Positions 6,038 to 12,814 of a stretch of 12,814 bases of DNA are shown one piece after another (the stretch's first letter is position 1; each line of letters starts with the position of its first letter). Made by a program: the position numbers and the translations under genes. This stretch comes from Tyzzerella sp. UBA1042 (GTDB lineage: Bacteria > Bacillota > Clostridia > Lachnospirales > Anaerotignaceae): positions 14,002 to 26,815 of the forward strand of contig DCDZ01000014.1 in NCBI GenBank assembly GCA_002316675.1, written 5' to 3'. The notes beneath the pieces are model-generated. The model ran no database searches. It was not told where the DNA came from and was given only the letters and a program-made list of their open reading frames with translations.

Positions 6038-6057
6038 CTTAAATATTTCCCGTTTAT

Positions 6058-6086
6058 TTGAAATTCAGGGCATTTTAGAACATAAT
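6058..6086 (+). promoter_or_regulatory. Promoter of brnQ
   Basis: TTGAAA (6058-6063), 17-base spacer, CATAAT (6081-6086). Both boxes match 5 of 6 consensus bases. Transcription would start near 6093, giving a leader of about 87 bases. The leader contains a short imperfect hairpin (ATGTTGCAAT near 6094 with ATTGCTGCAT near 6120) but no terminator. Confidence 0.75.
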
Positions 6087-6179
6087 AATGACGATGTTGC
6101 AATACCTTTGATCACTTTTATTGCTGCATGGGAGAGGAAAGGTAACTTAAAAAATGAAATACAAGGAGGTATTTTATCT

Positions 6180-7487
6180 ATGAATGGAAAGAAAAACAGC
6201 ATGATAGACGTGGCAGTAATCGGTTTGGCATTATTCGCAATGTTCTTTGGTGCAGGCAATCTGATTTTTCCGCCGTACTTAGGCACAAATGCAGGCACCG
6301 AATGGTTTACAGGATTTCTCTGTTTCTTCATCGCCGATGTTGGCCTGGCATTGGTGGCAATTTTAGCTATGATCAAATCAGGTGATGTTTCCATGAATGG
6401 CATCACAGGGAAATTGGGGAAGGTTCCTTCCGTTATCATCAATTCCTTAATTGTATTATGCATCGGGCCCTTTTTGGCCATCCCCCGTACCGCTGCAACC
6501 ACCTTTGAAATGGGTGTAATGCCGGTTTTCCCTTCCATTAACTCCTGGATATTCGGCGCAATCTTTTTTGGCTTAACCCTGATGTTTACCATTCGCCCTT
6601 CCAGCGTGGTTGACGTAATCGGTAAATTTTTAACCCCAGTTTTGGTTGCTTGTCTTTTGGCGCTCATTGTCATCGGCATTATGCATCCCATCGGTGAAAT
6701 TGCAGTTACAACGGGCTTTGATACTGTGAAGGAAGGTATTCTTTCCGGTTATCAAACCATGGACGTACTTGCATCTATTGTTTTTGTTATTATTATCATT
6801 TCCGCAGCAAAAGGAAAAGGCTACACAGAAACAAAGGACACCATGCGTGTGGTAATTCAATCCAGTTTTTTTGCAGCCGTTGCTTTGATGATCATCTACG
6901 GCGGTTTGGCTTACTTAGGCGCCACAACCTCTGCCGGCGGCTTTGAAGGGCATAATCAGACGGGCTTGGTGGTTGCCATTACACAGACCTTAATCGGCAG
7001 CTACGGTGTACTGATTCTTGGCATTATCGTATTCTTTGCCTGCTTAACCACAGCAATCGGCCTGGTTTCCTCCTGCGCCTCCTATTTTGAGGACTTGACA
7101 CACGGCAAGCTTTCTTATAAAGCAGTGGTTCTGCTTACCGTAGGCTTCAGCTATATTGTTTCTAATTTTGGTATTTCCACCATCATCAGCATTGCAGCAC
7201 CTATTTTGACGCTGCTGTATCCCGTTGTATTGGTTATGATTATTTTGACCTATTTTTCAAAACGTATCAAAAATAATAATATTTACATCGGCGCGGCGAT
7301 ATTGGCTTTCGTTGCAAGTGCGGCGGATGTGTTGTGCGGTTACGGTCTGCCCTTTGAATTTATCAAAAGCCTTCCCTTTGGTGCATTCCAGTGCGGTTGG
7401 ATTGTTCCTGCAATTGTCGGCGGCATCATTGGAAAATTTATCCCCATGTCCTCTTCCGCACACAAGGAAAGCACCGATTTGGCTTAA
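6180..7487 (+). CDS. brnQ: Branched-chain amino acid:cation symporter (LIVCS family)
   Basis: Imports leucine, isoleucine and valine with sodium or protons across the cytoplasmic membrane. The 435-residue protein has the family's N-terminal signature FAMFFGAGNLIFPPYLG (19-35) and about twelve hydrophobic segments (roughly 9-29, 43-64, 84-106, 120-140, 148-170, 196-212, 226-247, 263-283, 284-303, 313-333, 337-358, 368-390, with a last one at 405-422). The exact count is by eye. IGPFLAIPRTAATTFEMG (95-112) is another conserved BrnQ stretch. The ATG at 6180 follows AAGGAGGT by 10 bases; an upstream frame extension has no ribosome site. It is a single-gene unit with its own promoter and a shared terminator. 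The divergent XRE gene may control it. Substrate preference within the family cannot be told. Confidence 0.95.
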   Translation: MNGKKNSMIDVAVIGLALFAMFFGAGNLIFPPYLGTNAGTEWFTGFLCFFIADVGLALVAILAMIKSGDVSMNGITGKLGKVPSVIINSLIVLCIGPFLAIPRTAATTFEMGVMPVFPSINSWIFGAIFFGLTLMFTIRPSSVVDVIGKFLTPVLVACLLALIVIGIMHPIGEIAVTTGFDTVKEGILSGYQTMDVLASIVFVIIIISAAKGKGYTETKDTMRVVIQSSFFAAVALMIIYGGLAYLGATTSAGGFEGHNQTGLVVAITQTLIGSYGVLILGIIVFFACLTTAIGLVSSCASYFEDLTHGKLSYKAVVLLTVGFSYIVSNFGISTIISIAAPILTLLYPVVLVMIILTYFSKRIKNNNIYIGAAILAFVASAADVLCGYGLPFEFIKSLPFGAFQCGWIVPAIVGGIIGKFIPMSSSAHKESTDLA

Positions 7488-7567
7488 TTGTAAAGATTAA
7501 AACTGCCCTTTTCATGGGTTATATAAAACATTTTTCAAAGTGCGTATGTTCCGAGAAAGCAGTCAAT

Positions 7568-7618
7568 AAAAAACAGAGTGAACTTTGGCATATTCCGTGC
7601 CGGCCCACTCTGTTTTTT
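7568..7618. terminator. Bidirectional terminator between brnQ and the oxidoreductase
   Basis: AAAAAACAGAGTG (7568-7580) is the exact reverse complement of CACTCTGTTTTTT (7606-7618), with an inner TGGCA/TGCC pairing in the loop. The A and T runs at the two ends supply a U-tract in either direction. The oxidoreductase stop codon (7620-7618) touches the stem. It serves both convergent genes; the 80 bases between the brnQ stop and the stem hold no gene. Confidence 0.9.
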
Positions 7619-9000
7619 TATTTACTGAGAATTTTATCCGCCACATACATTCCGTTGGCAGCAGCCTGAGAAAGGGAACGGGTGAAGCCCGCACCATCAC
7701 CGATGGCATAAAGCCCCGGGCAGCCGTCCATCTCAAACTCCGTACATTTTGGCCTTGCAGAGTAATATTTACATTCAACGCCATAAAGCAGGGTATCGCA
7801 ATTTGCCGTACCCGGCGCAATTTTATCCAACGCATGGAGTGTTTCAATAATATTATCCAGCTGACGCTTGGGCATACAAAGGCTTAAATCCCCCGCCACT
7901 GCCTGCAATGTAGGCCTTGTAGTGGATTTTTTGATACGGCTTTCATCGGAACGTCTGCCGATTTCCAAATCTCCCAAGCGCTGCACCATAACGCCGCTGC
8001 CGCAAATTAAATTAGCCAAGCTTGCCACATATCTGGCATATTCTATGGGCTTTTTAAACGGCTCTGTGAAGCGAATAGTGGACAGCAGGGCAAAGTTCGA
8101 GTTCTCTGTTTTTCTGGCCTGATCCCGATAGGAATGGCCGTTTACAGTCAATACGCCCCCTGTGTTTTCCGTTACCACATGGCCTCTTTCGTTAAAGCAG
8201 AACATTCTTGTGGTATCTCCATACTGTTTGGAGCGATACCAGATTTTCGGCTCGTAGATTTTTTTGCTGAAATGATCCCAAATCATGGCGGGCAACTCCA
8301 CACGCACACCAATATCCACTTGATTATTTTTCAAAGAAATGTTGTTTTTTTCGCACCACTCGGAGAAAAACTGACTGCCTACCCGGCCTACGGCAAAAAT
8401 AATTTTGTCCGCCGTCACTGTATTTTTCTCACCCTTGTGTATCAAATGGATTTCCTTAGTATCTTTATTCACATCGGTGGCCTCTGTATCCACGGCGATA
8501 TCCACCTTATCCTCCAAATATTCAATCAACTTGCGCATGGTGTCAAAATTGCTGTCCGTTCCCAAATGCTTCAGCTGGGCCTGGCTCATGTGCAAATCGT
8601 ATTGCAAACAAAGGCGTTTTAAGTCGTCATTGGGCATATAACGGTCTGTGGTAGCGCCGAATTTTACCAAAACCTCGTCCGCCTGTTCAATATAATTGAT
8701 CACGGTTTTCGGCTCCAAAAACTCTGTCAGCCAGCCGCCGTATTCCGTAGAAATAACGTATTTTCCGTCTGAAAAAGCACCCGCTCCCGCCATACCTTCC
8801 ATAATGGCACAAGAGGAACATTTGATGCATTTTTCCACCTTTCCTGTCACAATAGGGCAATGGCGCTGCTTGATTGCATGGCCCTTTTCCATAATCAGCA
8901 CTTTCATTTCGGGATTATTTTCAACCAAACGATAGGCTGTCATGATGCCACCGATACCGCCGCCAATAATTGCTACGTCATAATGCTTTTTTAAATTCAT
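7618..9000 (-). CDS. FAD-dependent oxidoreductase (FAD-dependent dehydrogenase family)
   Basis: The 460-residue protein begins with a Rossmann dinucleotide fold: YDVAIIGGGIGG (7-18) and MEKG (37-40) as the ribose-binding acidic residue. It ends with PGLYAIGDGAGFTRSLSQAA (428-447), the second FAD-contacting motif. Between 48 and 64 are Cys48, Cys58, Cys61 and Cys64 (CIKCSSC), followed by GAGAFSDGK (72-80). This matches a family of uncharacterised FAD-dependent dehydrogenases (COG2509-like). The cysteines could hold an iron-sulfur cluster or be redox active, but this is inference. No transmembrane segment is seen, so it should be cytoplasmic. The ATG at 9000 has GGAGGTG 5 bases upstream; an ATG nine codons earlier does not. 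It is monocistronic, with a promoter at 9148-9176, an attenuator-like leader and a shared terminator. Substrate unknown. Confidence 0.88.
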   Translation of the reverse strand: MNLKKHYDVAIIGGGIGGIMTAYRLVENNPEMKVLIMEKGHAIKQRHCPIVTGKVEKCIKCSSCAIMEGMAGAGAFSDGKYVISTEYGGWLTEFLEPKTVINYIEQADEVLVKFGATTDRYMPNDDLKRLCLQYDLHMSQAQLKHLGTDSNFDTMRKLIEYLEDKVDIAVDTEATDVNKDTKEIHLIHKGEKNTVTADKIIFAVGRVGSQFFSEWCEKNNISLKNNQVDIGVRVELPAMIWDHFSKKIYEPKIWYRSKQYGDTTRMFCFNERGHVVTENTGGVLTVNGHSYRDQARKTENSNFALLSTIRFTEPFKKPIEYARYVASLANLICGSGVMVQRLGDLEIGRRSDESRIKKSTTRPTLQAVAGDLSLCMPKRQLDNIIETLHALDKIAPGTANCDTLLYGVECKYYSARPKCTEFEMDGCPGLYAIGDGAGFTRSLSQAAANGMYVADKILSK

Positions 9001-9089
9001 AGAAGCACCTCCGAATAGGGCATTCAAAATGCCGGTTTTTCATTATTCACAATATTACACCTTACTGCATAAAAATTCTTTGCGCGCAG

Positions 9090-9142
9090 AAAAAGAGCGA
9101 AACTCTTCTATACTTTTGTAAGAAAAGTTTCGCTTTACTTAC
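9090..9142 (-). promoter_or_regulatory. Attenuator-like leader with two competing hairpins
   Basis: The leftward RNA can fold two ways. Terminator: AGCGAAACT (9134-9126) with AGTTTCGCT (9104-9096), extended inside by TTCT/AGAA, then C and five U (9094-9090). Alternative: GTAAGTAAAG (9142-9133) with CTTTTCTTAC (9127-9118), ten positions with a single mismatch, loop CGAAA. The alternative hairpin consumes the whole 5' arm of the terminator, so the two are mutually exclusive. The structures begin almost at the predicted transcription start and lie about 90 bases before the oxidoreductase gene. This fits transcription attenuation by an unknown signal, or alternatively a ~50-nt terminated small RNA. 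Confidence 0.6.
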
Positions 9143-9147
9143 GACTT

Positions 9148-9176
9148 ATTCTACCGTATTTCCCTCTACAAGTCAA
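9148..9176 (-). promoter_or_regulatory. Promoter of the oxidoreductase gene
   Basis: Leftward TTGACT (9176-9171), exactly 17 bases, TAGAAT (9153-9148). Each box matches 5 of 6 consensus bases. Start is predicted near 9141, giving a 141-base leader that opens with the competing hairpins. The ~200 bases between this promoter and the alaS terminator (9177-9380) contain no gene that I can support, only an imperfect palindrome around 9341-9360. Confidence 0.75.
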
Positions 9177-9380
9177 GGGGTTTCTTGCACTATTTTACAA
9201 AATGATACAGGCAATTTTCGCATAATCATTCACCCCGAGGAATATTGTCCTTTTTCTGCGGACATACATTGTTTTGCAATACATACACTATCCTTTCCAG
9301 AAAGCAGTGCTTCTATGTTCCCGAAAGCTGTTTTACAAACAATTGGGATACCCCCATTGCAATTTTAAGCAATTTGGGCT

Positions 9381-9411
9381 AAAAATAGAGGTGCCGTATT
9401 TTCGGCACCTC
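9381..9411 (-). terminator. Intrinsic terminator of alaS
   Basis: Leftward GAGGTGCCG (9411-9403), loop AAAATA, CGGCACCTC (9396-9388), then UAUUUUUAG. The 9-bp stem is perfect and GC-rich. It follows the alaS stop by about 8 bases. Confidence 0.92.
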
Positions 9412-9418
9412 TTAAAGC

Positions 9419-12064
9419 TTATTTTTGCAATTGCTGTGCAATGATTTTCTTGGCTTTTTCCAAAGCCGCACCAATTTTTGCGGCATCCTTGCCCCCGGCT
9501 TGGGCCATATTAGGCCGGCCGCCGCCGCCGCCGCCGCAGGCTGCTGCCGCCGCTTTTACAATATTGCCTGCATGGGCACCCTGTGCCACCGCATCGTCTG
9601 TTGCCATGACCATAAGGTTTACTTTGCCCCCGGCGCCTCCGGCCAAAACCACAATGCCGCTACCCAGCTGATTCTTTAGCTGATCCCCTAGGGTACGCAT
9701 ACCGTTAGCATCCAAATCCTTCACTTCTGCCGCCAAAACGGCAATACCGCCGATTTCCGTCTTCCCCTGCAAAATATCTGCTGCGACACCACCCGCCAGT
9801 TTTGCTTTCAGTTTCTCCAGCTCCTTGGTTGTTTCCTTCTGCTCTGCCAACAACTGCTCAATGCGGGCAACCAGCTTATCGGGGGTGGTCTTTACCAAAC
9901 GAGAAATTTTCTTTAATTCCTCTTCCTGTGCCTGATAATGCTTCAATGCCTCGCCGCCGGTGACTGCCTCAATACGGCGCACCCCTGCGGCAACACCATT
10001 TTCCGAAAGAATTTTGAAGGAGCCTGCTTGTGCAGTATTTAGCAAATGGGCACCGCCGCAAAGCTCTATGCTGTAGCCGCCCATATCTACCACACGAACA
10101 ACATCGCCATATTTTTCGCCGAACAATGCCATAGCGCCATTATCTCTTGCCTTGTCAATGCTCATTTCCTCCGCCCGAATAGGGTAGCTTGCAAAAATGG
10201 AGTCATTCACCATGTTTTCCACAGCCTTGATTTCCGCATCGCTCATTCCCGTAAAATGGGTAAAATCGAACCGCAGGCGCTCGGGGCTTACATAAGAGCC
10301 TGCCTGCTCCACATGACTGCCCAAAACCGTTCTCAACGCTTTTTGCAGCAAATGGGTCGTGCTGTGGTTTCTTGCCGTTGCCATGCGTCTTTCCCAATCT
10401 ACGACGGCAGCGGCCTGCTCCCCGACAGAAGCAGTGCCTTCGGTCACTTTGCCCACATGGGCAATTTTACCGCCCACCACCTTAATGCAATCTGTTACTT
10501 GCACAACACCCGAAGGGGTTTGAATGGTACCGTGATCCCCCACCTGGCCGCCGCTTTCTGCATAAAAAGGCGTGGTATCCAAGAATACAGACACGATGTC
10601 GCCTGCTTGCGCAGTATCCGCCACCTCATGATTGGCAATCAAAGCAATCACCTTTGCCGCCGCAACTTCCTTTACATCATAGCCGGCAAAGCTTGTCTCC
10701 AACGTAACGGGCAGTTCATGATACACCGTTTCCGCCGCACCCATATAGGTGCTTTTCCCTCTTGCTGCTCTGGCTCTCTCCTTTTGCTGCTTCATTTCCT
10801 TGGCAAAGGCCTCTTCATCCACATACATACCCGCTTCTTCCAAGATTTCCTTTGTCAAATCAATGGGGAAGCCATAGGTATCATACAAACGGAAGGATTT
10901 CTCTCCGCTCATTGTTGTCTGACCTGCGGCCTTCATCTCTTCCATGTCTGACTTCAAAATTGCCATGCCGTTATCAATGGTTTTATAGAAACTATTTTCC
11001 TCAACAGAAAGGATTTTATAAATATATTCCTGCTTATCCACCAACTCAGGATATGCGTCACCGCTGCAGGCAATCACTGATTTTGACAGCTCCGCCAAAA
11101 ATTCTCCCTCGATGCCCAAAAGTTTTCCGTGGCGTGCACCACGGCGCAGCAAACGGCGCAGCACATAGCCGCGGCCTTCGTTGGAGGGCAAAACACCATC
11201 GGCAGTCATCATGGTTACGGAACGAATATGGTCTGTAATAACACGAACGGAAACATCGGTTTTTCCGGATTTTCCATATGCCACACCTGCTTTTTGACAG
11301 ATGGCATCCCGAATGGATTTCACCGTGTCTACATCAAAAATGGAGTCCACTCCCTGCAAAATGGTTGCCATTCTCTCCAAGCCCATGCCGGTATCCACGT
11401 TTTTCTGGGCAAGCTCCGTATAGGTTCCGTCTGCCTCGGCATTAAACTGGGTGAGCACGAGATTCCAGAACTCCATGTAACGGTCACAATCACAGCCTAC
11501 ACCGCAGGTTGGGCTATCACAACCGTACTGTTTCCCTCTGTCATAATAAATCTCCGTACAGGGGCCGCAAGGGCCTGTGCCGTGCTCCCAAAAATTATCC
11601 GCCTTGCCCAATTTTTTAATCCGATCCCTTGGCACACCAACTACATTGTGCCAAATATCTCCCGATTCGTCATCCTCTTCATAAATGCTGACATAAAGCT
11701 TGTCCTCGGGGATTTCCAAAACCTTTGTGATAAACTCCCAAGACCAAGGGATGATTTCATTTTTAAAATAATCCCCGAAGGAAAAATTCCCAAGCATTTC
11801 AAAGAATGTGCCATGACGGGCGGTTTTTCCCACATTTTCAATATCCCCCGTACGGATGCACTTTTGGCAGGTAGTAACCCTTTTGCTGGGGGGAATTTCC
11901 TGCCCCGTAAAAAAGGGTTTCATCGGCGCCATGCCGGAATTGATCAGCAGCAGGCTTTTATCATTGTGAGGAACCAAAGGAAAGCTTTGCAGACGCAAGT
12001 GCTCCTTGCTTTCAAAAAACGAAAGAAAGGCCTCTCTCACTTCATTTACACCCATGTATTTCAT
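9419..12064 (-). CDS. alaS: Alanine--tRNA ligase
   Basis: Charges tRNA-Ala with alanine and hydrolyses mischarged Ser/Gly-tRNA. At 881 residues it is full length. Catalytic core at 1-250: INSGMAPMKPFF (41-52), KRVTTCQKCIRTGD (61-74), the ARHGTFFEMLGNFSFGDYF stretch (82-100) and GPCGPCTEIYYDRG (164-177). A cysteine cluster (C182-C193) follows, as in many bacterial AlaRS. The tRNA-recognition part spans about 260-450. The editing domain has the zinc site HSTTH (567-571) and CGGAH (669-673); most homologues have CGGTH. A coiled region at 710-757 leads to the C-terminal DHHA1 domain with the glycine run GGGGGGRPNMAQAGGKD (844-860). The ATG at 12064 follows AAGGAGG by 7 bases, better than the ATG three codons later. 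Transcription is controlled by the T-box leader. Confidence 0.98.
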   Translation of the reverse strand: MKYMGVNEVREAFLSFFESKEHLRLQSFPLVPHNDKSLLLINSGMAPMKPFFTGQEIPPSKRVTTCQKCIRTGDIENVGKTARHGTFFEMLGNFSFGDYFKNEIIPWSWEFITKVLEIPEDKLYVSIYEEDDESGDIWHNVVGVPRDRIKKLGKADNFWEHGTGPCGPCTEIYYDRGKQYGCDSPTCGVGCDCDRYMEFWNLVLTQFNAEADGTYTELAQKNVDTGMGLERMATILQGVDSIFDVDTVKSIRDAICQKAGVAYGKSGKTDVSVRVITDHIRSVTMMTADGVLPSNEGRGYVLRRLLRRGARHGKLLGIEGEFLAELSKSVIACSGDAYPELVDKQEYIYKILSVEENSFYKTIDNGMAILKSDMEEMKAAGQTTMSGEKSFRLYDTYGFPIDLTKEILEEAGMYVDEEAFAKEMKQQKERARAARGKSTYMGAAETVYHELPVTLETSFAGYDVKEVAAAKVIALIANHEVADTAQAGDIVSVFLDTTPFYAESGGQVGDHGTIQTPSGVVQVTDCIKVVGGKIAHVGKVTEGTASVGEQAAAVVDWERRMATARNHSTTHLLQKALRTVLGSHVEQAGSYVSPERLRFDFTHFTGMSDAEIKAVENMVNDSIFASYPIRAEEMSIDKARDNGAMALFGEKYGDVVRVVDMGGYSIELCGGAHLLNTAQAGSFKILSENGVAAGVRRIEAVTGGEALKHYQAQEEELKKISRLVKTTPDKLVARIEQLLAEQKETTKELEKLKAKLAGGVAADILQGKTEIGGIAVLAAEVKDLDANGMRTLGDQLKNQLGSGIVVLAGGAGGKVNLMVMATDDAVAQGAHAGNIVKAAAAACGGGGGGRPNMAQAGGKDAAKIGAALEKAKKIIAQQLQK

Positions 12065-12103
12065 TGTATTTCCTCCTTAAATTTCATCTCTATTTTACGT
12101 TCT

Positions 12104-12365
12104 AAAAAAATAAGCCCCCGATCCAAAGGATCAGGGACGAATAACCGTGGTACCACCCTGCTTACGGCAAAAGCGCCGTCGCTTAAAGCCCATAACGCAG
12201 GCCTGCGCCCCGACATACTATAGGTTCCGCCGGGAAGCTGTGAAAATTCCAAAAAGACTGCTTCAATAACGGGCTTCCGAAAGCCTTCCACCAATGGCTT
12301 TCTCTCTGTAAGGGCCTGCCGTTACATACTTCTTCTTTTTATAGCTTTTAGCAATTGATTTAGAT
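12104..12365 (-). promoter_or_regulatory. T-box leader of alaS
   Basis: The leftward leader has the defining T-box sequence AGGGTGGTACCACGG (12159-12145), whose UGGUACC pairs with the uncharged tRNA 3' end. The terminator that follows is CCCTGATCC (12136-12128) with GGATCGGGG (12124-12116), then a U-tract (12110-12104). Stem I is visible upstream: base AACGG (12323-12319) with CCGTT (12272-12268), the AGAGAG motif, and the apical ATTGGTGGAAGG. GCC, an Ala codon, lies at 12274-12272 on the 3' side of the specifier loop and is the likely specifier; its last base might be in the stem. A hairpin ACGGC/GCCGT (near 12182-12164) would be Stem III. Uncharged tRNA-Ala should favour read-through into alaS. 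Confidence 0.95.
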
Positions 12366-12371
12366 AAGAAG

Positions 12372-12400
12372 ATTATAGTAAGCCGCCTTTCGTTTGTCAA
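12372..12400 (-). promoter_or_regulatory. Promoter of alaS
   Basis: Leftward TTGACA (12400-12395), exactly 17 bases, TATAAT (12377-12372): both boxes are perfect consensus. The start is expected near 12365, giving a 5' leader of about 300 bases that contains the T-box. Strong unregulated initiation fits control at the level of termination. The 130 bases to the right (12401-12532) hold no gene and no convincing terminator for the upstream small gene. Confidence 0.92.
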
Positions 12401-12532
12401 GCAAAAGGCGCAATTCTCTATAGAAAATACAAGGATATTCCTTAGGATTTATAAAAATGCAAAAATGATGCACTGTCTTTTAAAAAAACATATGCCAAAC
12501 CAAATTTTTCCCTTTTACAAGAACAAAGCGTT

Positions 12533-12748
12533 TCATTTTTCGGGTTCTTTTTTATTGTCAGTACTGATAAAAAATACTAATTTTAGAAATCTGTATAAAG
12601 CAAAGAGTAAGCAAAGTATTTTTGCGATCACAACTCCATTAATTGCTAAATTATATCCACCCAAACTTAAAATAGTAGGTCTAAAAAAACAATACAGCGA
12701 GATAAAAATAACAATAAGCCCTGCTGTAACAATGTTGCTTTTATTCAT
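12533..12748 (-). CDS. Small two-helix membrane protein of unknown function
   Basis: A 71-residue protein with two hydrophobic stretches (about 5-24 and 36-61) joined by a short PTILSLGGYN loop, and a charged tail ending DNKKEPEK. It should form a membrane hairpin with both ends on the same side. The ATG at 12748 overlaps the stop of the upstream gene as ATGA, so translation is probably coupled; GAGGCGG lies 6-8 bases before it as a modest ribosome site. I do not recognise a family. Small membrane proteins coupled this way often work with the preceding gene product, which is mostly outside the window. Confidence 0.65.
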   Translation of the reverse strand: MNKSNIVTAGLIVIFISLYCFFRPTILSLGGYNLAINGVVIAKILCLLFALYRFLKLVFFISTDNKKEPEK

Positions 12749-12814
12749 TTCATTTCCGCCTCACAGCCATACTTTTTTGGAATTCCCTCCTTTAAAGAAT
12801 TTAACACTCCCTGT
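12745..12814 (-). CDS. 3' end of a leftward gene running off the right edge (partial)
   Basis: Reading leftward from the edge, one frame encodes 22 residues, QGVLNSLKEGIPKKYGCEAE then MK, before a TGA at 12747-12745. The stop shares four bases (ATGA) with the start of the next gene, the classic layout of coupled genes, and both other frames are closed early. The AAAGGAGGG inside this stretch is 14 bases from the nearest ATG, which opens only a 6-codon frame, so it is more likely coding sequence. The product cannot be identified from this tail. Confidence 0.55.
   Translation of the reverse strand, partial: QGVLNSLKEGIPKKYGCEAEMK

Larger units (their letters stand above)
5466..6057. other. AT-rich intergenic region between the regulator and brnQ
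   Basis: About 590 bases with no credible gene on either strand. It holds the tandem 11-mers at 5523-5553, one AGTTTCA on the minus strand (5515-5509), two on the plus strand (6003-6037), and a small perfect hairpin CAATGAA/TTCATTG (5742-5748 and 5761-5767). The stretch 5810-6000 is extremely AT-rich. I saw no T-box, riboswitch or convincing CodY box. The size is large for a simple divergent promoter pair, so a small RNA or an extended operator region is possible. Confidence 0.6.

Noticed and set aside
6087..6179. Riboswitch or T-box in the brnQ leader
   Set aside because: The leader is under 100 bases, with no T-box sequence, aptamer motif or terminator; only one imperfect hairpin.
6065..6691. 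208-codon minus-strand open frame
   Set aside because: Antisense to brnQ, overlapping its promoter and first half; no ribosome site and low-complexity translation.
10046..10951. 301-codon plus-strand open frame
   Set aside because: Antisense shadow of the alaS editing domain; rich in Cys, His and Arg, as expected of a complementary-strand reading.
11129..12223. Long open frame of 364 codons on the plus strand
   Set aside because: It is antisense to alaS and its T-box leader, has no ribosome binding site, and its translation has no family likeness; alaS is certain on the other strand.
1..12814. CRISPR array, tRNA or rRNA genes, insertion-sequence ends
   Set aside because: No regularly spaced direct repeats with spacers, no tRNA-like cloverleaf or rRNA sequence, and no transposase or paired terminal repeats were found.

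Overview
The window looks like chromosomal DNA of a low-to-moderate GC Gram-positive bacterium of the class Clostridia, probably Lachnospirales-like; genus cannot be fixed from sequence alone. Supporting signs are strong AGGAGG-type ribosome binding sites, TTGACA/TATAAT promoters, intrinsic terminators after most genes, a T-box leader on alaS, a TPP riboswitch on thiM, and a large-serine-recombinase family gene. Nothing in the window is phage-structural, CRISPR or an obvious defence island.

Layout, left to right. (1) 1-244: tail of a possible rightward gene ending in a 22-bp perfect hairpin. (2) 245-2023: leftward thiamine salvage operon thiM-thiE with promoter, TPP riboswitch and terminator; a structured, repeat-like insert lies between the terminator and thiM. 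(3) 2020-3406: leftward serine recombinase lacking the usual C-terminal zinc ribbon, then a small leftward membrane/zinc-ribbon protein. (4) 3435-4633: rightward 5'-truncated subtilase remnant overlapping a small gene of unknown function. (5) 4746-7487: leftward XRE regulator with a large C-terminal domain, divergent from the branched-chain amino acid transporter gene brnQ; the 714-bp gap between them carries repeated motifs that could be operators. (6) 7618-9176: leftward FAD-dependent oxidoreductase whose promoter is followed at once by two mutually exclusive hairpins, one a terminator. (7) 9381-12400: alaS with T-box leader, consensus promoter and terminator. (8) 12533-12814: leftward two-gene unit, a small membrane protein whose start overlaps the end of a gene running off the right edge.

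Functionally the window mixes housekeeping genes under RNA-level control (thiamine salvage by TPP, alaS by uncharged tRNA-Ala, the oxidoreductase perhaps by an undescribed attenuator) with a degraded accessory patch at about 1.7-4.6 kb (repeat-like insert, shortened recombinase, beheaded protease, orphan small genes) that looks like a site of past insertion and deletion.

No single undescribed system is proven. The best candidates are the attenuator-like leader of the oxidoreductase (9090-9142), the repeat-like element in the thiM leader (1710-1843), the subtilase remnant coupled to an unknown gene (3435-4633), and the shared AGTTTCA motif in the regulator/brnQ intergenic region.
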